NCBI GenBank assembly: GCA_910584655.1
Contig: CAJUBJ010000010.1
Location: forward strand, 1-47,281
From: an uncultured Bacilli bacterium
Lineage (GTDB): Bacteria > Bacillota_I > Bacilli_A > RF39 > UBA660
Direction of reading: 5' to 3'
Length of the DNA stretch: 47,281 bases
Shown: one piece after another, positions 16,907-26,090 of the stretch
Numbering within the stretch: the stretch's first letter is position 1
How the letters are laid out: every line of letters begins with the position of its first letter
Notes under the pieces: generated by a model
What the model was told of the DNA's origin: nothing
The model's database searches: none
Seen by the model: only the letters and a program-made list of their open reading frames with translations
Program-made: the position numbers and the translations under genes

Positions 16907-16980
16907 AATGTAAAAAAATGTCATTCATTCTTTAAATAAAAATCAAAATATAGTATATTGATTATAGGGAGAGTGATATT

Positions 16981-17049
16981 ATGAAAAAACTATCTCTAAA
17001 AAACATATTAAAATATAAAATATTTTTTTGCATCCATAAAACATGTTAA
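16981..17049 (+). CDS. Possible 22-residue small peptide or leader
   Basis: GGGAGAGTGATATT precedes an ATG opening a 22-codon frame (Lys-rich start MKKLSLKN, ending FFCIHKTC). The stop codon lies inside a terminator-like hairpin. It could be a small secreted or regulatory peptide, or the leader of a short RNA. Nothing but the ribosome binding site and the short unit supports it. Confidence 0.4.
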   Translation: MKKLSLKNILKYKIFFCIHKTC

Positions 17050-17074
17050 TTTTAAATTGACATGTTTTTTATTT
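17037..17074 (+). terminator. Intrinsic terminator after the small peptide frame
   Basis: AACATGT (17040-17046) and ACATGTT (17060-17066) with an inner AATT/AATT pairing, followed by a T run. Confidence 0.75.
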
Positions 17075-17121
17075 AAAAAAAGAAAAATCAATTTTAAAAA
17101 TAATATTTGTGGGGGTACTTT

Positions 17122-17529
17122 ATGAAAAGAAACTTTAAAACATACATAGTAATAGCAATAATGCTAGTAACATTAATTTTACTAATTAAAATTCATTTAT
17201 CTTACTCTGATTTAAAAAAAGTTACATCAACACCTTTTAAAACTATTGAAATACTTGGACAAAAAATAAACTTAAATAACAATGAAAGAACATACAGCCA
17301 AGAAATCGATTGTTCATCATTAAAAAGTGATAACGACCAAATAATAAACTATAGCTTTAATGATCATTTTAAATATTCAACTATATCAATAACATCAAAA
17401 GTATTTAGTGATAATACTATTACTAATGATTATAAAGATGTTACTTCAATTGATATAAACATAAGTGTAAAAGATTCAAAAAATAAATATGAACAGATAT
17501 ATCATATAAATGCAATATGTTATAAATAG
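17122..17529 (+). CDS. Small membrane-anchored protein of unknown function
   Basis: A 135-residue protein with one N-terminal membrane segment (about 7-27, YIVIAIMLVTLILLIKIHL) and an extracytoplasmic beta-rich part with many Ser, Asn, Lys and Ile. Cys residues at the middle (EIDCSSL) and the C-terminus (NAICYK) could form a disulfide. The start is ATG 17122 after TGGGGGTAC; the in-frame TTG at 17107 would overlap the ribosome binding site. It sits 21 bases before the metallophosphoesterase start and may share its transcript. No known domain is recognised. Confidence 0.65.
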   Translation: MKRNFKTYIVIAIMLVTLILLIKIHLSYSDLKKVTSTPFKTIEILGQKINLNNNERTYSQEIDCSSLKSDNDQIINYSFNDHFKYSTISITSKVFSDNTITNDYKDVTSIDINISVKDSKNKYEQIYHINAICYK

Positions 17530-17550
17530 AAAAAGTAGGTGAGTATTATT

Positions 17551-18504
17551 ATGAAAGAAAAAATTGCGCTAACTTTAACTTTAATGAATGAAGGGTATTC
17601 GATAAATGAAATTCAAGAGATGTTAAAAGTTGATAATAGAGAATTTAATAAGATATTAAAAGCAATTAGAGATGCAGGATATAATTATTCTAAACACTTT
17701 AGCTCTGATGGTACAATAACTATAAAACCGAATAGAACATTAAACTTTAATGACAGAAAATCTATTCGCATAAATGTTAAAGATAGAGTACTTAAAGCAA
17801 TTTTTATTTCTGATTTACATATAGGAAGTATATTTGAAAACCCTAAATTATTAAAAATAGTATATAATTATGCCAAAACTCATGATTGTCACATTATATT
17901 TAATGGTGGAGACTTGGTAGAAGGTATATATCCAGATGCTCCATATCCTCCTAAAAATCCAACTCTTGAGTCACAAGCTAAAAAAGTTCTAAGAATTCAT
18001 CCCTTTGATCCAAACATTACATGTTTTATGTTATATGGCAATCATGATTATCGTGGTTTAATAGATGAAGGATTTGATATATCTAAATATATAGAAGAAC
18101 GAAGATATGACCTAGTATCACTCGGTTATGGGGAATGCGTAATACACCTAAAAGATGATGCAATAGCAATAACACATGATTTGAAAAAAACTTGTAAAAA
18201 CGTTGTTCCTAATAATGTTTCAGCCGTTTATCGTGGCCATAGTCATAAATCAAAAACTAGAGATAATAAAATAATATATATTCCAGCATTATCTGAAAAC
18301 GAATCGTCAGCTTATGAGTATCGTCCACTAGCAGGATTCTTAGAAACTGAATTTACTTTCTTTAATAAAAAAATAGCTCGTATTAACATGAAGCAACTTG
18401 CAATTATTGAACAAGAAATACGTTTAGCCAATGAAGAAACAATGATTTTACAACCAGAATATCAAGAAAGACCACATACTTATCAGAAAAAGCCTCAAAA
18501 ATAA
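17551..18504 (+). CDS. HTH-metallophosphoesterase
   Basis: A 317-residue protein. Residues 1-50 form a helix-turn-helix-like segment (LTLTLMNEGYSINEIQEML), and from about 80 a calcineurin-like phosphoesterase: FISDLHIGS (metal ligands Asp and His), NGGDLVEG, LYGNHDYRG with the catalytic His, AITHDL and YRGHSHKS. All five metal motifs are present. The family cleaves phosphate mono- or diesters, sometimes in nucleic acids; the HTH suggests nucleic acid contact. ATG 17551 follows AGGTGAG, while an in-frame GTG at 17539 is part of that site. It is the last gene before the gltX T-box promoter. Confidence 0.88.
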   Translation: MKEKIALTLTLMNEGYSINEIQEMLKVDNREFNKILKAIRDAGYNYSKHFSSDGTITIKPNRTLNFNDRKSIRINVKDRVLKAIFISDLHIGSIFENPKLLKIVYNYAKTHDCHIIFNGGDLVEGIYPDAPYPPKNPTLESQAKKVLRIHPFDPNITCFMLYGNHDYRGLIDEGFDISKYIEERRYDLVSLGYGECVIHLKDDAIAITHDLKKTCKNVVPNNVSAVYRGHSHKSKTRDNKIIYIPALSENESSAYEYRPLAGFLETEFTFFNKKIARINMKQLAIIEQEIRLANEETMILQPEYQERPHTYQKKPQK

Positions 18505-18505
18505 A

Positions 18506-18534
18506 TTGACAAAAGAAAAACAATTTACTATAAT
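18506..18534 (+). promoter_or_regulatory. Promoter of the gltX leader
   Basis: TTGACA at 18506-18511, 17-base spacer, TATAAT at 18529-18534. Confidence 0.85.
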
Positions 18535-18540
18535 TAAACC

Positions 18541-18752
18541 ACAAACGAAGAAAAAGAAGAGTAAATTAGACCTTATATCATAGAGAACTCTTGGTTGGTG
18601 TAAAAGAGCATATAAACTAATTGAAGAAACTTTGGAGTTGAATACTGTAAACAAAGTATTCCGCTTGTAGCGTTAAAACATTAAGGTGTATAAATACACA
18701 AATTAAGGTGGTACCACGACATATTCGTCCTTTAGATGAATATGTCTTTTTT
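18541..18752 (+). promoter_or_regulatory. T-box riboswitch of gltX
   Basis: The leader between the promoter and gltX carries the T-box core AAGGTGGTACCACG (18705-18718) and ends with a terminator: GACATATTC pairs with GAATATGTC, followed by six T (18718-18752). In a T-box, uncharged tRNA binds stem I by its anticodon and the antiterminator bulge by its CCA end. The bulge TGGT here complements the ACCA end of the tRNA-Glu at 15306-15382. GAA trinucleotides for the Glu specifier occur in the stem I region (for example at 18640-18642), but the exact specifier loop cannot be assigned by eye. Shortage of charged tRNA-Glu should raise gltX expression. Confidence 0.9.
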
Positions 18753-18774
18753 AATTTAGAAAGGATTGATAAAA

Positions 18775-20427
18775 ATGACTACAAAAGATTTAGCAGATTT
18801 GATATTTCCAGATATCACAAAAACAATAGCAGATTATGAGGCAATGTATCCAGAACGTAATTTAAACGAAGGAGCTAAAGTAACTCGTTTCGCTCCATCA
18901 CCAACTGGTTTTATGCATATTGGTAACTTTATGTCTACAGTAATTGATTATGTTATGGCTAAAAAAAATGGAGGAGTATTCTATCTACGTAATGAAGATA
19001 CAGATTCAGCACGTGAAATAGAAGGTGCAGTTGAATATATAAGACATGTCTTACAACACTATGACATGAATCCAGATGAATATGAATACAGAGACACACA
19101 AGAAACAAAAGGAAACTACGGGCCATATATTCAATCAGAAAGAAAAGAAATTTATCATACATTTATTAAACATTTAATTATTGAAGGTAAAGCATATCCA
19201 TGTTTCTTAACTCAAGAAGAAATGGACTCAATAAGGGAATCACAAACTAAAGATAAAAGAAGAATCGGGATATATGGAAGATATGCAAAATATCGTAACC
19301 TAACTCCAGATGAAGCAGCAGAACGTATAAATAATGGTGAGAAGTATACAATACGTTTAAAATCTCAAGGTGATTTTAATAAAAAATTTAAATTTACTGA
19401 TTTAGTAAATGGTGATATGGAATTCCCAGAGAATGACATTGACATTCCTATAATGAAATCAAGTAATTTACTACCAACTTATCATTTTGCTCACTTAGTT
19501 GATGACCATCTAATGCGTACTACACATGTAATTCGCGGACAAGAATGGGTTAGTTCAGTACCAGTTCATTATGAACTATTTAAAACATTTGGATTCAAAA
19601 TGCCAAAATATGTTCACACACCTTTAATTCTAAAAAAAGATGGTGAAAAAATAAGAAAAATCTCAAAAAGATTAGATCCAGAAGCAAGAATGACATATTA
19701 TGAAGAAAAAGGCTATCCAATACTTGCTGTTATAGAAGCAATAATGACAATAGCTAACTCAAACTATGAAGAATGGCGTGATAAACATCCAGATGCTCAT
19801 TTCACAGAATTTGATTTTTCACCAAAGAAAATGTCAGTATCAGGAGCACTATTCGATTTAGATAAATTGGATAATATCTCTAAAAACTATCTATCTAAAC
19901 TAAAGGCTACTGAAGTATTTAATCTTTTAGATACTTGGTCAAAAGAATATGATGTTGAATTTAATGAACTTATTAACAATTACAAAGAATATACAACTAA
20001 TGTTCTAAATATCGAAAGAGAACAAAAGAAGCCTCGTAAAGACTATGCATCTCTTTCAGAAATAAAAGGACAAATCTGGTATATGTTTGATGAATTATTT
20101 AATGATGTTGAATATAACTTTGATTCTAAATTTACAAAAGAAGATATAAGTGAAGTATTATCTACATACTTTAATGAATATTATAACGATGAAGACGATA
20201 AAGACACATGGTTTAACAAAATGAAAGAAATGTCTGAACGTCTTGGATATTGTTCTAATATGAAAGAATACAAAGAAAATCCAGACAACTATAAAGGAAG
20301 TGTAGCTGACGTTTCAAATATTATCAGAGTAGGAGTAACAACACTTACTCAAACACCAGACCTTTATATAATTCTAAAATTACTAGGTAGTGAAAGAATA
20401 AAAGCAAGGATTTCAAAAATAAAATAA
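18775..20427 (+). CDS. gltX: Glutamate-tRNA ligase
   Basis: A 550-residue class I aminoacyl-tRNA synthetase that charges tRNA-Glu. The HIGH motif is APSPTGFMHIGNF and the KMSKS counterpart is IRKISKRLD. LRNEDTDSAREIEGAVEYI and VIRGQEWVSSVPVHYELF are Glu/Gln synthetase signatures. It is somewhat longer than the common 480-500 residue form; the extra length lies in the C-terminal anticodon-binding half. Start at ATG 18775 after AAAGGATTGATA, with TTG 18766 as a less likely choice. It is controlled by the T-box upstream and ended by its own terminator. In genomes without GlnRS the same enzyme may also charge tRNA-Gln, which cannot be judged here. Confidence 0.95.
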   Translation: MTTKDLADLIFPDITKTIADYEAMYPERNLNEGAKVTRFAPSPTGFMHIGNFMSTVIDYVMAKKNGGVFYLRNEDTDSAREIEGAVEYIRHVLQHYDMNPDEYEYRDTQETKGNYGPYIQSERKEIYHTFIKHLIIEGKAYPCFLTQEEMDSIRESQTKDKRRIGIYGRYAKYRNLTPDEAAERINNGEKYTIRLKSQGDFNKKFKFTDLVNGDMEFPENDIDIPIMKSSNLLPTYHFAHLVDDHLMRTTHVIRGQEWVSSVPVHYELFKTFGFKMPKYVHTPLILKKDGEKIRKISKRLDPEARMTYYEEKGYPILAVIEAIMTIANSNYEEWRDKHPDAHFTEFDFSPKKMSVSGALFDLDKLDNISKNYLSKLKATEVFNLLDTWSKEYDVEFNELINNYKEYTTNVLNIEREQKKPRKDYASLSEIKGQIWYMFDELFNDVEYNFDSKFTKEDISEVLSTYFNEYYNDEDDKDTWFNKMKEMSERLGYCSNMKEYKENPDNYKGSVADVSNIIRVGVTTLTQTPDLYIILKLLGSERIKARISKIK

Positions 20428-20433
20428 AAATTT

Positions 20434-20459
20434 AAGTGGCCAAAAGCCACTTATTTTTG
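20434..20459 (+). terminator. gltX terminator
   Basis: AAGTGGC and GCCACTT hairpin, CAAAA loop, T-rich tail. Confidence 0.9.
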
Positions 20460-20513
20460 ACTAAATAATAAAATAGATATATAATTTTAACAATAAATCA
20501 AGGGGTTGATATT

Positions 20514-22088
20514 ATGGCATCTAAAATGTCAAAAAAAATAGGGGCAGCAGTTGTTGCAATAGGAATGGCAACAAGTATATATCTTTCACCATTCTTACTT
20601 GAAAATAAACAAAATAATCAATATAATCAAACAAGTGCACAGAAAACATCAGATTATTCTTTTTCTACTTATTTAGATGAATTACAAAATACTAAAAAAG
20701 TATCTTTTAATAATAAAGAGCTATACGACGCTTTATATAATCATTTTAATGGTCCATTTTCTGTAGAAGATTTAAGAAATATAACAACACTTAAAATAGA
20801 TGTGCCATTTTCAAATACTGATTTTAGTGATCTTAAATATCTTACTAACCTAGAATTTTTAACTATTGAAGATAATCCAGTTAATTGTGAAGACTTAATA
20901 TATAATCAAAATCTAAAAACATTTTGTTTAACAAGATGCTCTATCACTAATACAGAAAAACTACCTAATACAATTAAAACAATAGCATTTGGCGGTATAG
21001 ATGTAGCAGATGATTTCTTAATACTACCTTATAACTTAAAAACAGTATATTTATATAGTACAAGCTTTAATAAACTACAATTTAAAAATCCTTCTAGTAT
21101 AGAAGAAATATATTATAATGGTTATGGTTTTATTGATATAGATGACTTAAATGAATGTTCTAATCTACGTGAATTATCTTTAGGACAATGTCCAAACGTC
21201 TTAAATTCAAGACAATTAACGAATATGAATAATGTTAATATTGCTTTAGATGAATTTTGTACACTATGGTTAGACAGAAAAGACATTTACAATATTGATT
21301 CACTAAGTGAAGAGCAAAAAAGTGCATATGCTAACATATGTAATCAATTAGACAATATAGTAAGTAGTATAATAAACGAAAATATGTCCGAAGAAGATAA
21401 AATAAATTCTATTATATTATATGTTATGAATCAAATAGAATATGATCAAGATGCCGTAGAAAAAACTGAAGAAGGGGAAAAATTACTAACAGAATATAAT
21501 AAGCAACCTATATACTATGCACTTAACTATAATGATGGTGTTTGTGTTGGATATGCAACATTATTTAAAGCATTAGCAAATAGAGCTGGAATAGATAATT
21601 ATCAACCAGATAGTATAAATCATACATGGAATATGATTCGTCAAATAAACGAAGATAGATATATGGCTTATGATATAACAGCTCTTGATAAAGACTATTC
21701 AGACCTATATGAAAATGGAACAATAACTCAAGATAGGGATAATCCAACAACATACTATTTTGATATAGATGAAGAAGATAGACTATTATATTATGACTTT
21801 GATTTAAATTCATTTACTAGTGAAGCATATGCAACAACTATTGAATCAAAACAAATTCAAGATAAATTAATTGAAATAGGATATCTAAAAGAAGCTATTA
21901 AAAGTAATGAAAAACAAGAAGATAAGGATAAAACTTTCATTATGCTTAGAACAGCTCAAATAGAATTAACCATTTTAACAGCTGCTTTACTTATAAAAGC
22001 ACTTTACGATGGTGGAAAGAAAAAAGATTATCAAAGAAGAATACAAAGACAAGAACAACAGATTATCAAATATCGTCGAAAAAGCTAA
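20514..22088 (+). CDS. Secreted/membrane LRR-transglutaminase-like protein A
   Basis: A 524-residue protein with an N-terminal signal or anchor helix (about 10-30), LRR-like units at about 80-235 (LTNLEFLTIEDNPVN, LPNTIKTIAFGG, CSNLRELSLGQC), a transglutaminase-like domain and a C-terminal membrane helix (about 482-500) with a basic tail. The papain-like triad is complete: Cys344 in GVCVGYATLF, His370 in NHTWNMI and Asp387 in AYDITALD. Such domains act as cysteine proteases or cross-linking enzymes outside the cell; the LRR part may hold the partner. Start at ATG after AAGGGG. A paralog with the same layout is encoded at 22966-24501. Confidence 0.82.
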   Translation: MASKMSKKIGAAVVAIGMATSIYLSPFLLENKQNNQYNQTSAQKTSDYSFSTYLDELQNTKKVSFNNKELYDALYNHFNGPFSVEDLRNITTLKIDVPFSNTDFSDLKYLTNLEFLTIEDNPVNCEDLIYNQNLKTFCLTRCSITNTEKLPNTIKTIAFGGIDVADDFLILPYNLKTVYLYSTSFNKLQFKNPSSIEEIYYNGYGFIDIDDLNECSNLRELSLGQCPNVLNSRQLTNMNNVNIALDEFCTLWLDRKDIYNIDSLSEEQKSAYANICNQLDNIVSSIINENMSEEDKINSIILYVMNQIEYDQDAVEKTEEGEKLLTEYNKQPIYYALNYNDGVCVGYATLFKALANRAGIDNYQPDSINHTWNMIRQINEDRYMAYDITALDKDYSDLYENGTITQDRDNPTTYYFDIDEEDRLLYYDFDLNSFTSEAYATTIESKQIQDKLIEIGYLKEAIKSNEKQEDKDKTFIMLRTAQIELTILTAALLIKALYDGGKKKDYQRRIQRQEQQIIKYRRKS

Positions 22089-22098
22089 AAAAATAACT

Positions 22099-22131
22099 AA
22101 ATATCTTGTAAATTACTTACAAGATATTTTT
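22099..22131 (+). terminator. Terminator after LRR-transglutaminase A
   Basis: A 13-base stem, AAATATCTTGTAA with TTACAAGATATTT, followed by T. The rest of the gap to 22311 is AT-rich with a TATAAT-like box near 22282 and no other feature. Confidence 0.9.
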
Positions 22132-22311
22132 AGTATTTACATATAATATAAAGAAATAAAATTATTATTTGTTAAAAAAGGTTTACATTTAATAAAATAA
22201 AATAGTAGTAAAATATAATCAAATATATTAAAATAAAAATATACTAAAAAATAGCAAATTTGAAAAATATAGTTATATATGCTATAATGACTGAGTCCTG
22301 AGGTGATTTGG

Positions 22312-22812
22312 ATGTCAATAAAAAATAAGGAAGAATTTAACTCCTTAATTGAAGATATAAAAAGTAATAATAAATTTAATAAATTAACAAAAGAACTACA
22401 CCATGGAATTACAAGATATGATCATTCTATGAGAGTAGCAAAATGGACTTATAATATATGTAGTAAATTTAATATAAAAAATAAAAATGAAATAACAAGA
22501 GCTGCTTTGTTACATGATTTTTATGTTGATAAAGATTTAGCATCAGAACATAGTTACGAAAAATTAGGAGAACATCCTGATGTAGCTCTGCAAAATAGTT
22601 TAAAATATTTTGAATTAGACGAAGTTCAACAAGATATTATAAAGTCTCATATGTTCCCTTGTACTAATGTAATACCAAAATACAAAGAATCTTGGTTAGT
22701 ATCAGCTGTTGATAAAACAGTTAGTACATATGAAATGTTAAGATTTAAAGCATCATTATATGCTGGAATATACTTATTATTCCTATTTGAAGTAATAAGA
22801 TTACCTAGATAA
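22312..22812 (+). CDS. HD-domain phosphohydrolase
   Basis: A 166-residue HD-superfamily protein. The metal ligands are visible: the first His in RYDHSMRVAKWTY, then AALLHDFYVD with the His-Asp pair, KSHMFPC and VSAVDKTVST with the last Asp. Small HD enzymes of this type hydrolyse nucleotides or related phosphates. The ATG at 22312 follows GAGGTGA; the in-frame GTG at 22303 overlaps that site. The gene sits alone between two terminators, between the two paralogous LRR-transglutaminase genes. The substrate is unknown. Confidence 0.85.
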   Translation: MSIKNKEEFNSLIEDIKSNNKFNKLTKELHHGITRYDHSMRVAKWTYNICSKFNIKNKNEITRAALLHDFYVDKDLASEHSYEKLGEHPDVALQNSLKYFELDEVQQDIIKSHMFPCTNVIPKYKESWLVSAVDKTVSTYEMLRFKASLYAGIYLLFLFEVIRLPR

Positions 22813-22843
22813 AATACTGGTTTATAAACCAGTATTTTTTTTT
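22813..22843 (+). terminator. Terminator of the HD gene
   Basis: AATACTGGTTT and AAACCAGTATT perfect stem followed by nine T. Confidence 0.92.
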
Positions 22844-22965
22844 AAAAAATAAAATATATAAAAGTAACTAGAAAAAAGCCCAAAAAAATCAGTTAAATTA
22901 GACAATACTTAATAAAAGTGCTAAAATTTTCTACAGTGTCCAAAATCATGTTTAGGGGGATTAAC

Positions 22966-24501
22966 ATGAAAAAGAAATATAAACTTGTAAGAAGACTTGT
23001 TACAGCATCAGTAGCTGGTGGATTAGCATTAAGAATCCTAGTACCGCCCAAAATAGAAGCAAAAGAAATATTATATAATGAAAAAGAGCAGATAGAAATA
23101 AATTTATTTGAAGAAGAGTTAACACGTCTAGAAACAGAAGAAAACATTACATTTCATAATAAAGAACTTTTTATGCTAATAAGTAATAAAGTAGGTGGAA
23201 ATCTTACAAGCGAAAATATTAAAAATATAAAAAACTTAGTAATAGAAGAACCTATAAATGGAGATTTAAGTGATTTAAAATATTTAACTAATTTAAAATT
23301 TCTTATCATAAAAAATAATAATGTTGATGCTGAAAATCTAAAATATAATCAACAACTAATAGGTCTTAAAATAGAAAATGGAACATTATATAATTCAGAC
23401 CAGCTTCCAAACTCAATCCAAAATCTAAGATTAAAAGATACAGAATTAAAAGATTATACATTAATACTCCCTTATTACTTACAAGAATTACATTTAAAGT
23501 CTTCTCCAATAAATAACATCGAAGCTAAAAATAATTCTTCTTTAAGAAGATTATATATAAATGGAGAAATATATATAAGTGCATCATGCTTAGTACCTTT
23601 TGAAAATCTTAATTATATAAAACTAATAAATTGTGGGAATTTAAAAGATTCAGAAAACTTAACGTATTTGCCTAATCTTCATTTTTTAAGTGTTGATGAA
23701 TATGCCTCTATATGGTTAGATAAAAAACTACTTAATAAACTTCCTATTTTTCCACTAACGAAAATGTCAATAGACAAGAAAATAGAAAGTCTTGATAAAA
23801 TAGCTCTAGAATTGAAAGATGAATCGTTATCACAAAAAGAACAAATAACAAAAATAGTAGAATATATAATAGATAAATATCAATATGATAATAGAGTAAA
23901 AGATGATTCATTAAAATCTACCATTATAACAATGATAGATAATAAATTTCCTATATCAACGTCACTAAATAATGAAGAAGTAATATGTATAAATTTTGCA
24001 TCAATATTTCAAGCAATGGCACTTAGACTAGATATAGACTCAATCCTTCTAGTTAATGATATCCATGCATGGAATGCATATAATATAGATGGAGAATACC
24101 TAACAATTGACCCAACAACTTTAAATACATATTATGAAAATAGAGGACTAACTTTCATTACACCTGAATGGGTAGAAGCCCATAGTTATATGCCTACTAG
24201 TACATCGTCATTATACGAAGATTCCATATATCCTTTAGATTACGAATATAAAAAATATAACATAGGATATCTCAATAAAGATAGTCAAGATGATATTATA
24301 AAAAGTGTCCAAGACTTCCTAGAATCAATAGTATATAACAAAATAACATTTAACATATATTCTGAACCACTAGAATGCATAGTACCTTGTCTAATTGCTT
24401 TAGAAGTATTTTATATTTACAAATACATAGTAGCAAATAAAAAAGATGATAAAACAAATAAAAGTAAAAAATTAAATAAAAAAATAAAAAATAATAATTA
24501 G
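22966..24501 (+). CDS. Secreted/membrane LRR-transglutaminase-like protein B
   Basis: A 511-residue paralog of the protein at 20514-22088 with the same order: basic N-terminus and signal/anchor helix, LRR-like region (LTNLKFLIIKNNNVDAENLK), transglutaminase-like domain, C-terminal membrane helix (about 465-485) and Lys/Asn-rich tail. The triad is again complete: Cys341 in VICINFASIF, His367 in IHAWNAY and Asp382 in LTIDPTT, so both copies may be active. The start is ATG 22966 after AGGGGG; the frame runs upstream to 22918 without a ribosome binding site. The sequences have diverged strongly, which speaks for old duplication and separate roles. Confidence 0.82.
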   Translation: MKKKYKLVRRLVTASVAGGLALRILVPPKIEAKEILYNEKEQIEINLFEEELTRLETEENITFHNKELFMLISNKVGGNLTSENIKNIKNLVIEEPINGDLSDLKYLTNLKFLIIKNNNVDAENLKYNQQLIGLKIENGTLYNSDQLPNSIQNLRLKDTELKDYTLILPYYLQELHLKSSPINNIEAKNNSSLRRLYINGEIYISASCLVPFENLNYIKLINCGNLKDSENLTYLPNLHFLSVDEYASIWLDKKLLNKLPIFPLTKMSIDKKIESLDKIALELKDESLSQKEQITKIVEYIIDKYQYDNRVKDDSLKSTIITMIDNKFPISTSLNNEEVICINFASIFQAMALRLDIDSILLVNDIHAWNAYNIDGEYLTIDPTTLNTYYENRGLTFITPEWVEAHSYMPTSTSSLYEDSIYPLDYEYKKYNIGYLNKDSQDDIIKSVQDFLESIVYNKITFNIYSEPLECIVPCLIALEVFYIYKYIVANKKDDKTNKSKKLNKKIKNNN

Positions 24502-24528
24502 ATATATATTAAATTAATAAAGTGTGAT

Positions 24529-24566
24529 AAAATTATGTCATAAAACGTAATTTTATGTTTTCTTTT
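24529..24566 (+). terminator. Probable terminator before the polysaccharide locus
   Basis: AAAATTATGT (24529-24538) pairs with ACGTAATTTT (24545-24554) with one mismatch, followed by a T-rich stretch broken by other bases. Confidence 0.5.
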
Positions 24567-24650
24567 TAAGTGCCTCATGGTAGAATATGAACATCTAAAT
24601 GATACAGAAAATATAAAAAGAAATCTTATATAGAATAGAAGGGATTATTT

Positions 24651-25337
24651 ATGGAAGAAATCAATTTAAAAGAACTTTTCGACTATTTAAAAGAAAGGAT
24701 TTTAGTAATTACTATCATAGTGCTAGCAGTTCTAGTAGTAGGATGTGTTTACTCAATATTCTTAAAAACTCCAATGTATAAGTCACAAACATCATTTGTA
24801 TTAGTTAGTGATGATGGTACAGCTGGTGGAGGATCATATTCACAAGCTGAAGCTAACTTAAATAAGAATCTAGTTGCAACTTATAGTGACTTAGTAAAAT
24901 CTAATAGAGTTATAGATAAAGTAATTAAGAATTTATCACTTAGTTATTCTGTAAATGGATTAAAAAATCGTGTAACAGTAACAAATACTACTAATACAGA
25001 AATAATTAAAATTAATGTAGAAGATTCAGATAGAGCATTAGCAGCAGCAATTGCCAATGAGATAATTAAAGTATTTGGTGAAGAAATAAAAGAAATTTAT
25101 AGATTACAAAATGTTTCTATAGTAGATAAAGCTGTAGAGGCAGAATCAGCATATAATGTAAATTTAATTAAAGACATTGTTATTTACCTATTAGTAGGAT
25201 TAGTAATCGCTTGCGGTTCAATATTTGTAGTTTTCTATTTTGATACATCAATTAAGAGTGCTGATGAAATTGAAAAGAAACTTGGATTACCTGTATTTGG
25301 TATTGTACCTAAAGTAAGATATAAAGAGAAAAGATAG
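24651..25337 (+). CDS. Capsule chain-length/kinase adaptor protein (CpsC/Wzz type)
   Basis: A 228-residue Wzz-domain protein with two membrane helices (about 17-38 and 172-195) and an outer loop between them. MEEINLKELFDYLKERI at the start and GLPVFGIVPKVRYKEKR at the cytoplasmic end fit Gram-positive CpsC/CapA-type adaptors, which activate the separate tyrosine kinase encoded next and set polymer length. Start at ATG after AGAAGGG. A possible extended -10 (TGGTAGAAT, 24578-24586) lies upstream. It is the first gene of the polysaccharide locus. Confidence 0.9.
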   Translation: MEEINLKELFDYLKERILVITIIVLAVLVVGCVYSIFLKTPMYKSQTSFVLVSDDGTAGGGSYSQAEANLNKNLVATYSDLVKSNRVIDKVIKNLSLSYSVNGLKNRVTVTNTTNTEIIKINVEDSDRALAAAIANEIIKVFGEEIKEIYRLQNVSIVDKAVEAESAYNVNLIKDIVIYLLVGLVIACGSIFVVFYFDTSIKSADEIEKKLGLPVFGIVPKVRYKEKR

Positions 25338-25355
25338 AAGTGGGTGGAATATAAT

Positions 25356-26063
25356 ATGAATGGAACAGATTTAATAATTAATATAAATCCTAAATCAATG
25401 TTTAGTGAATCAATTAAAAGTATTCGTACTAACTTACAATTCTCAGCTATTGATAAAGAATTAAAAACAATTTTAATAACATCACCATCAGCAGGTAATG
25501 GTAAATCATTTGTTTCAGCCAATCTAGCAGCAGCATATGGTCAAGATGGTAAAAAAGTTCTTATAATAGATTGTGATTTACGTCGTGGAAGACAACACGA
25601 AATATTTAATGTTATGAACCAAACTAATGGGGGATATTCAAACCTTATTTTAAACTTTAAAGACGAAGTTAAATTAAGTAGATATGTTATAAAAACAGAA
25701 ATAAAAAATATTGACATAATTCCAACAGGACCAACTCCACCAAATCCAATTGAACTACTTGCATCTAAAAATAATGCAGATGTAATAAAAGAATTAAGAA
25801 AGCATTACGATATTATAATTCTTGATTGTCCTCCAGTATTAGGAATAAGTGATACTCAAGTTATGATTAGACATGCTGATGCTAATGTAGTAGTAGTAGC
25901 AAGTGGAGAAACACAATTAGAATTACTTGAGAGATGTAAAAAAACATTTGAAACAGCAAATAGTAAATTAGATGGTGTTGTTATTAACAAAGCTAGCGTT
26001 AAAGGAAGCAGTTACAATTCTTACTATGCAAACGATTATTATAGTAGCGATAAAGCAGATTAA
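25356..26063 (+). CDS. Bacterial tyrosine (BY) kinase, CpsD/CapB type
   Basis: A 235-residue cytoplasmic BY-kinase that autophosphorylates on C-terminal tyrosines and works with the preceding membrane adaptor to control polysaccharide assembly. Walker A is SPSAGNGKSFVSANLA, Walker A' ILIIDCDLRRGRQ, Walker B IIILDCPPVLG. The C-terminus holds a tyrosine cluster (GSSYNSYYANDYYSSDKAD). ATG 25356 is placed after AAGTGGGTGG; the in-frame GTG at 25344 lies inside this site. Confidence 0.94.
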   Translation: MNGTDLIININPKSMFSESIKSIRTNLQFSAIDKELKTILITSPSAGNGKSFVSANLAAAYGQDGKKVLIIDCDLRRGRQHEIFNVMNQTNGGYSNLILNFKDEVKLSRYVIKTEIKNIDIIPTGPTPPNPIELLASKNNADVIKELRKHYDIIILDCPPVLGISDTQVMIRHADANVVVVASGETQLELLERCKKTFETANSKLDGVVINKASVKGSSYNSYYANDYYSSDKAD

Positions 26064-26090
26064 TTAGCAAAAGTATAGGGGTGTTATTTA

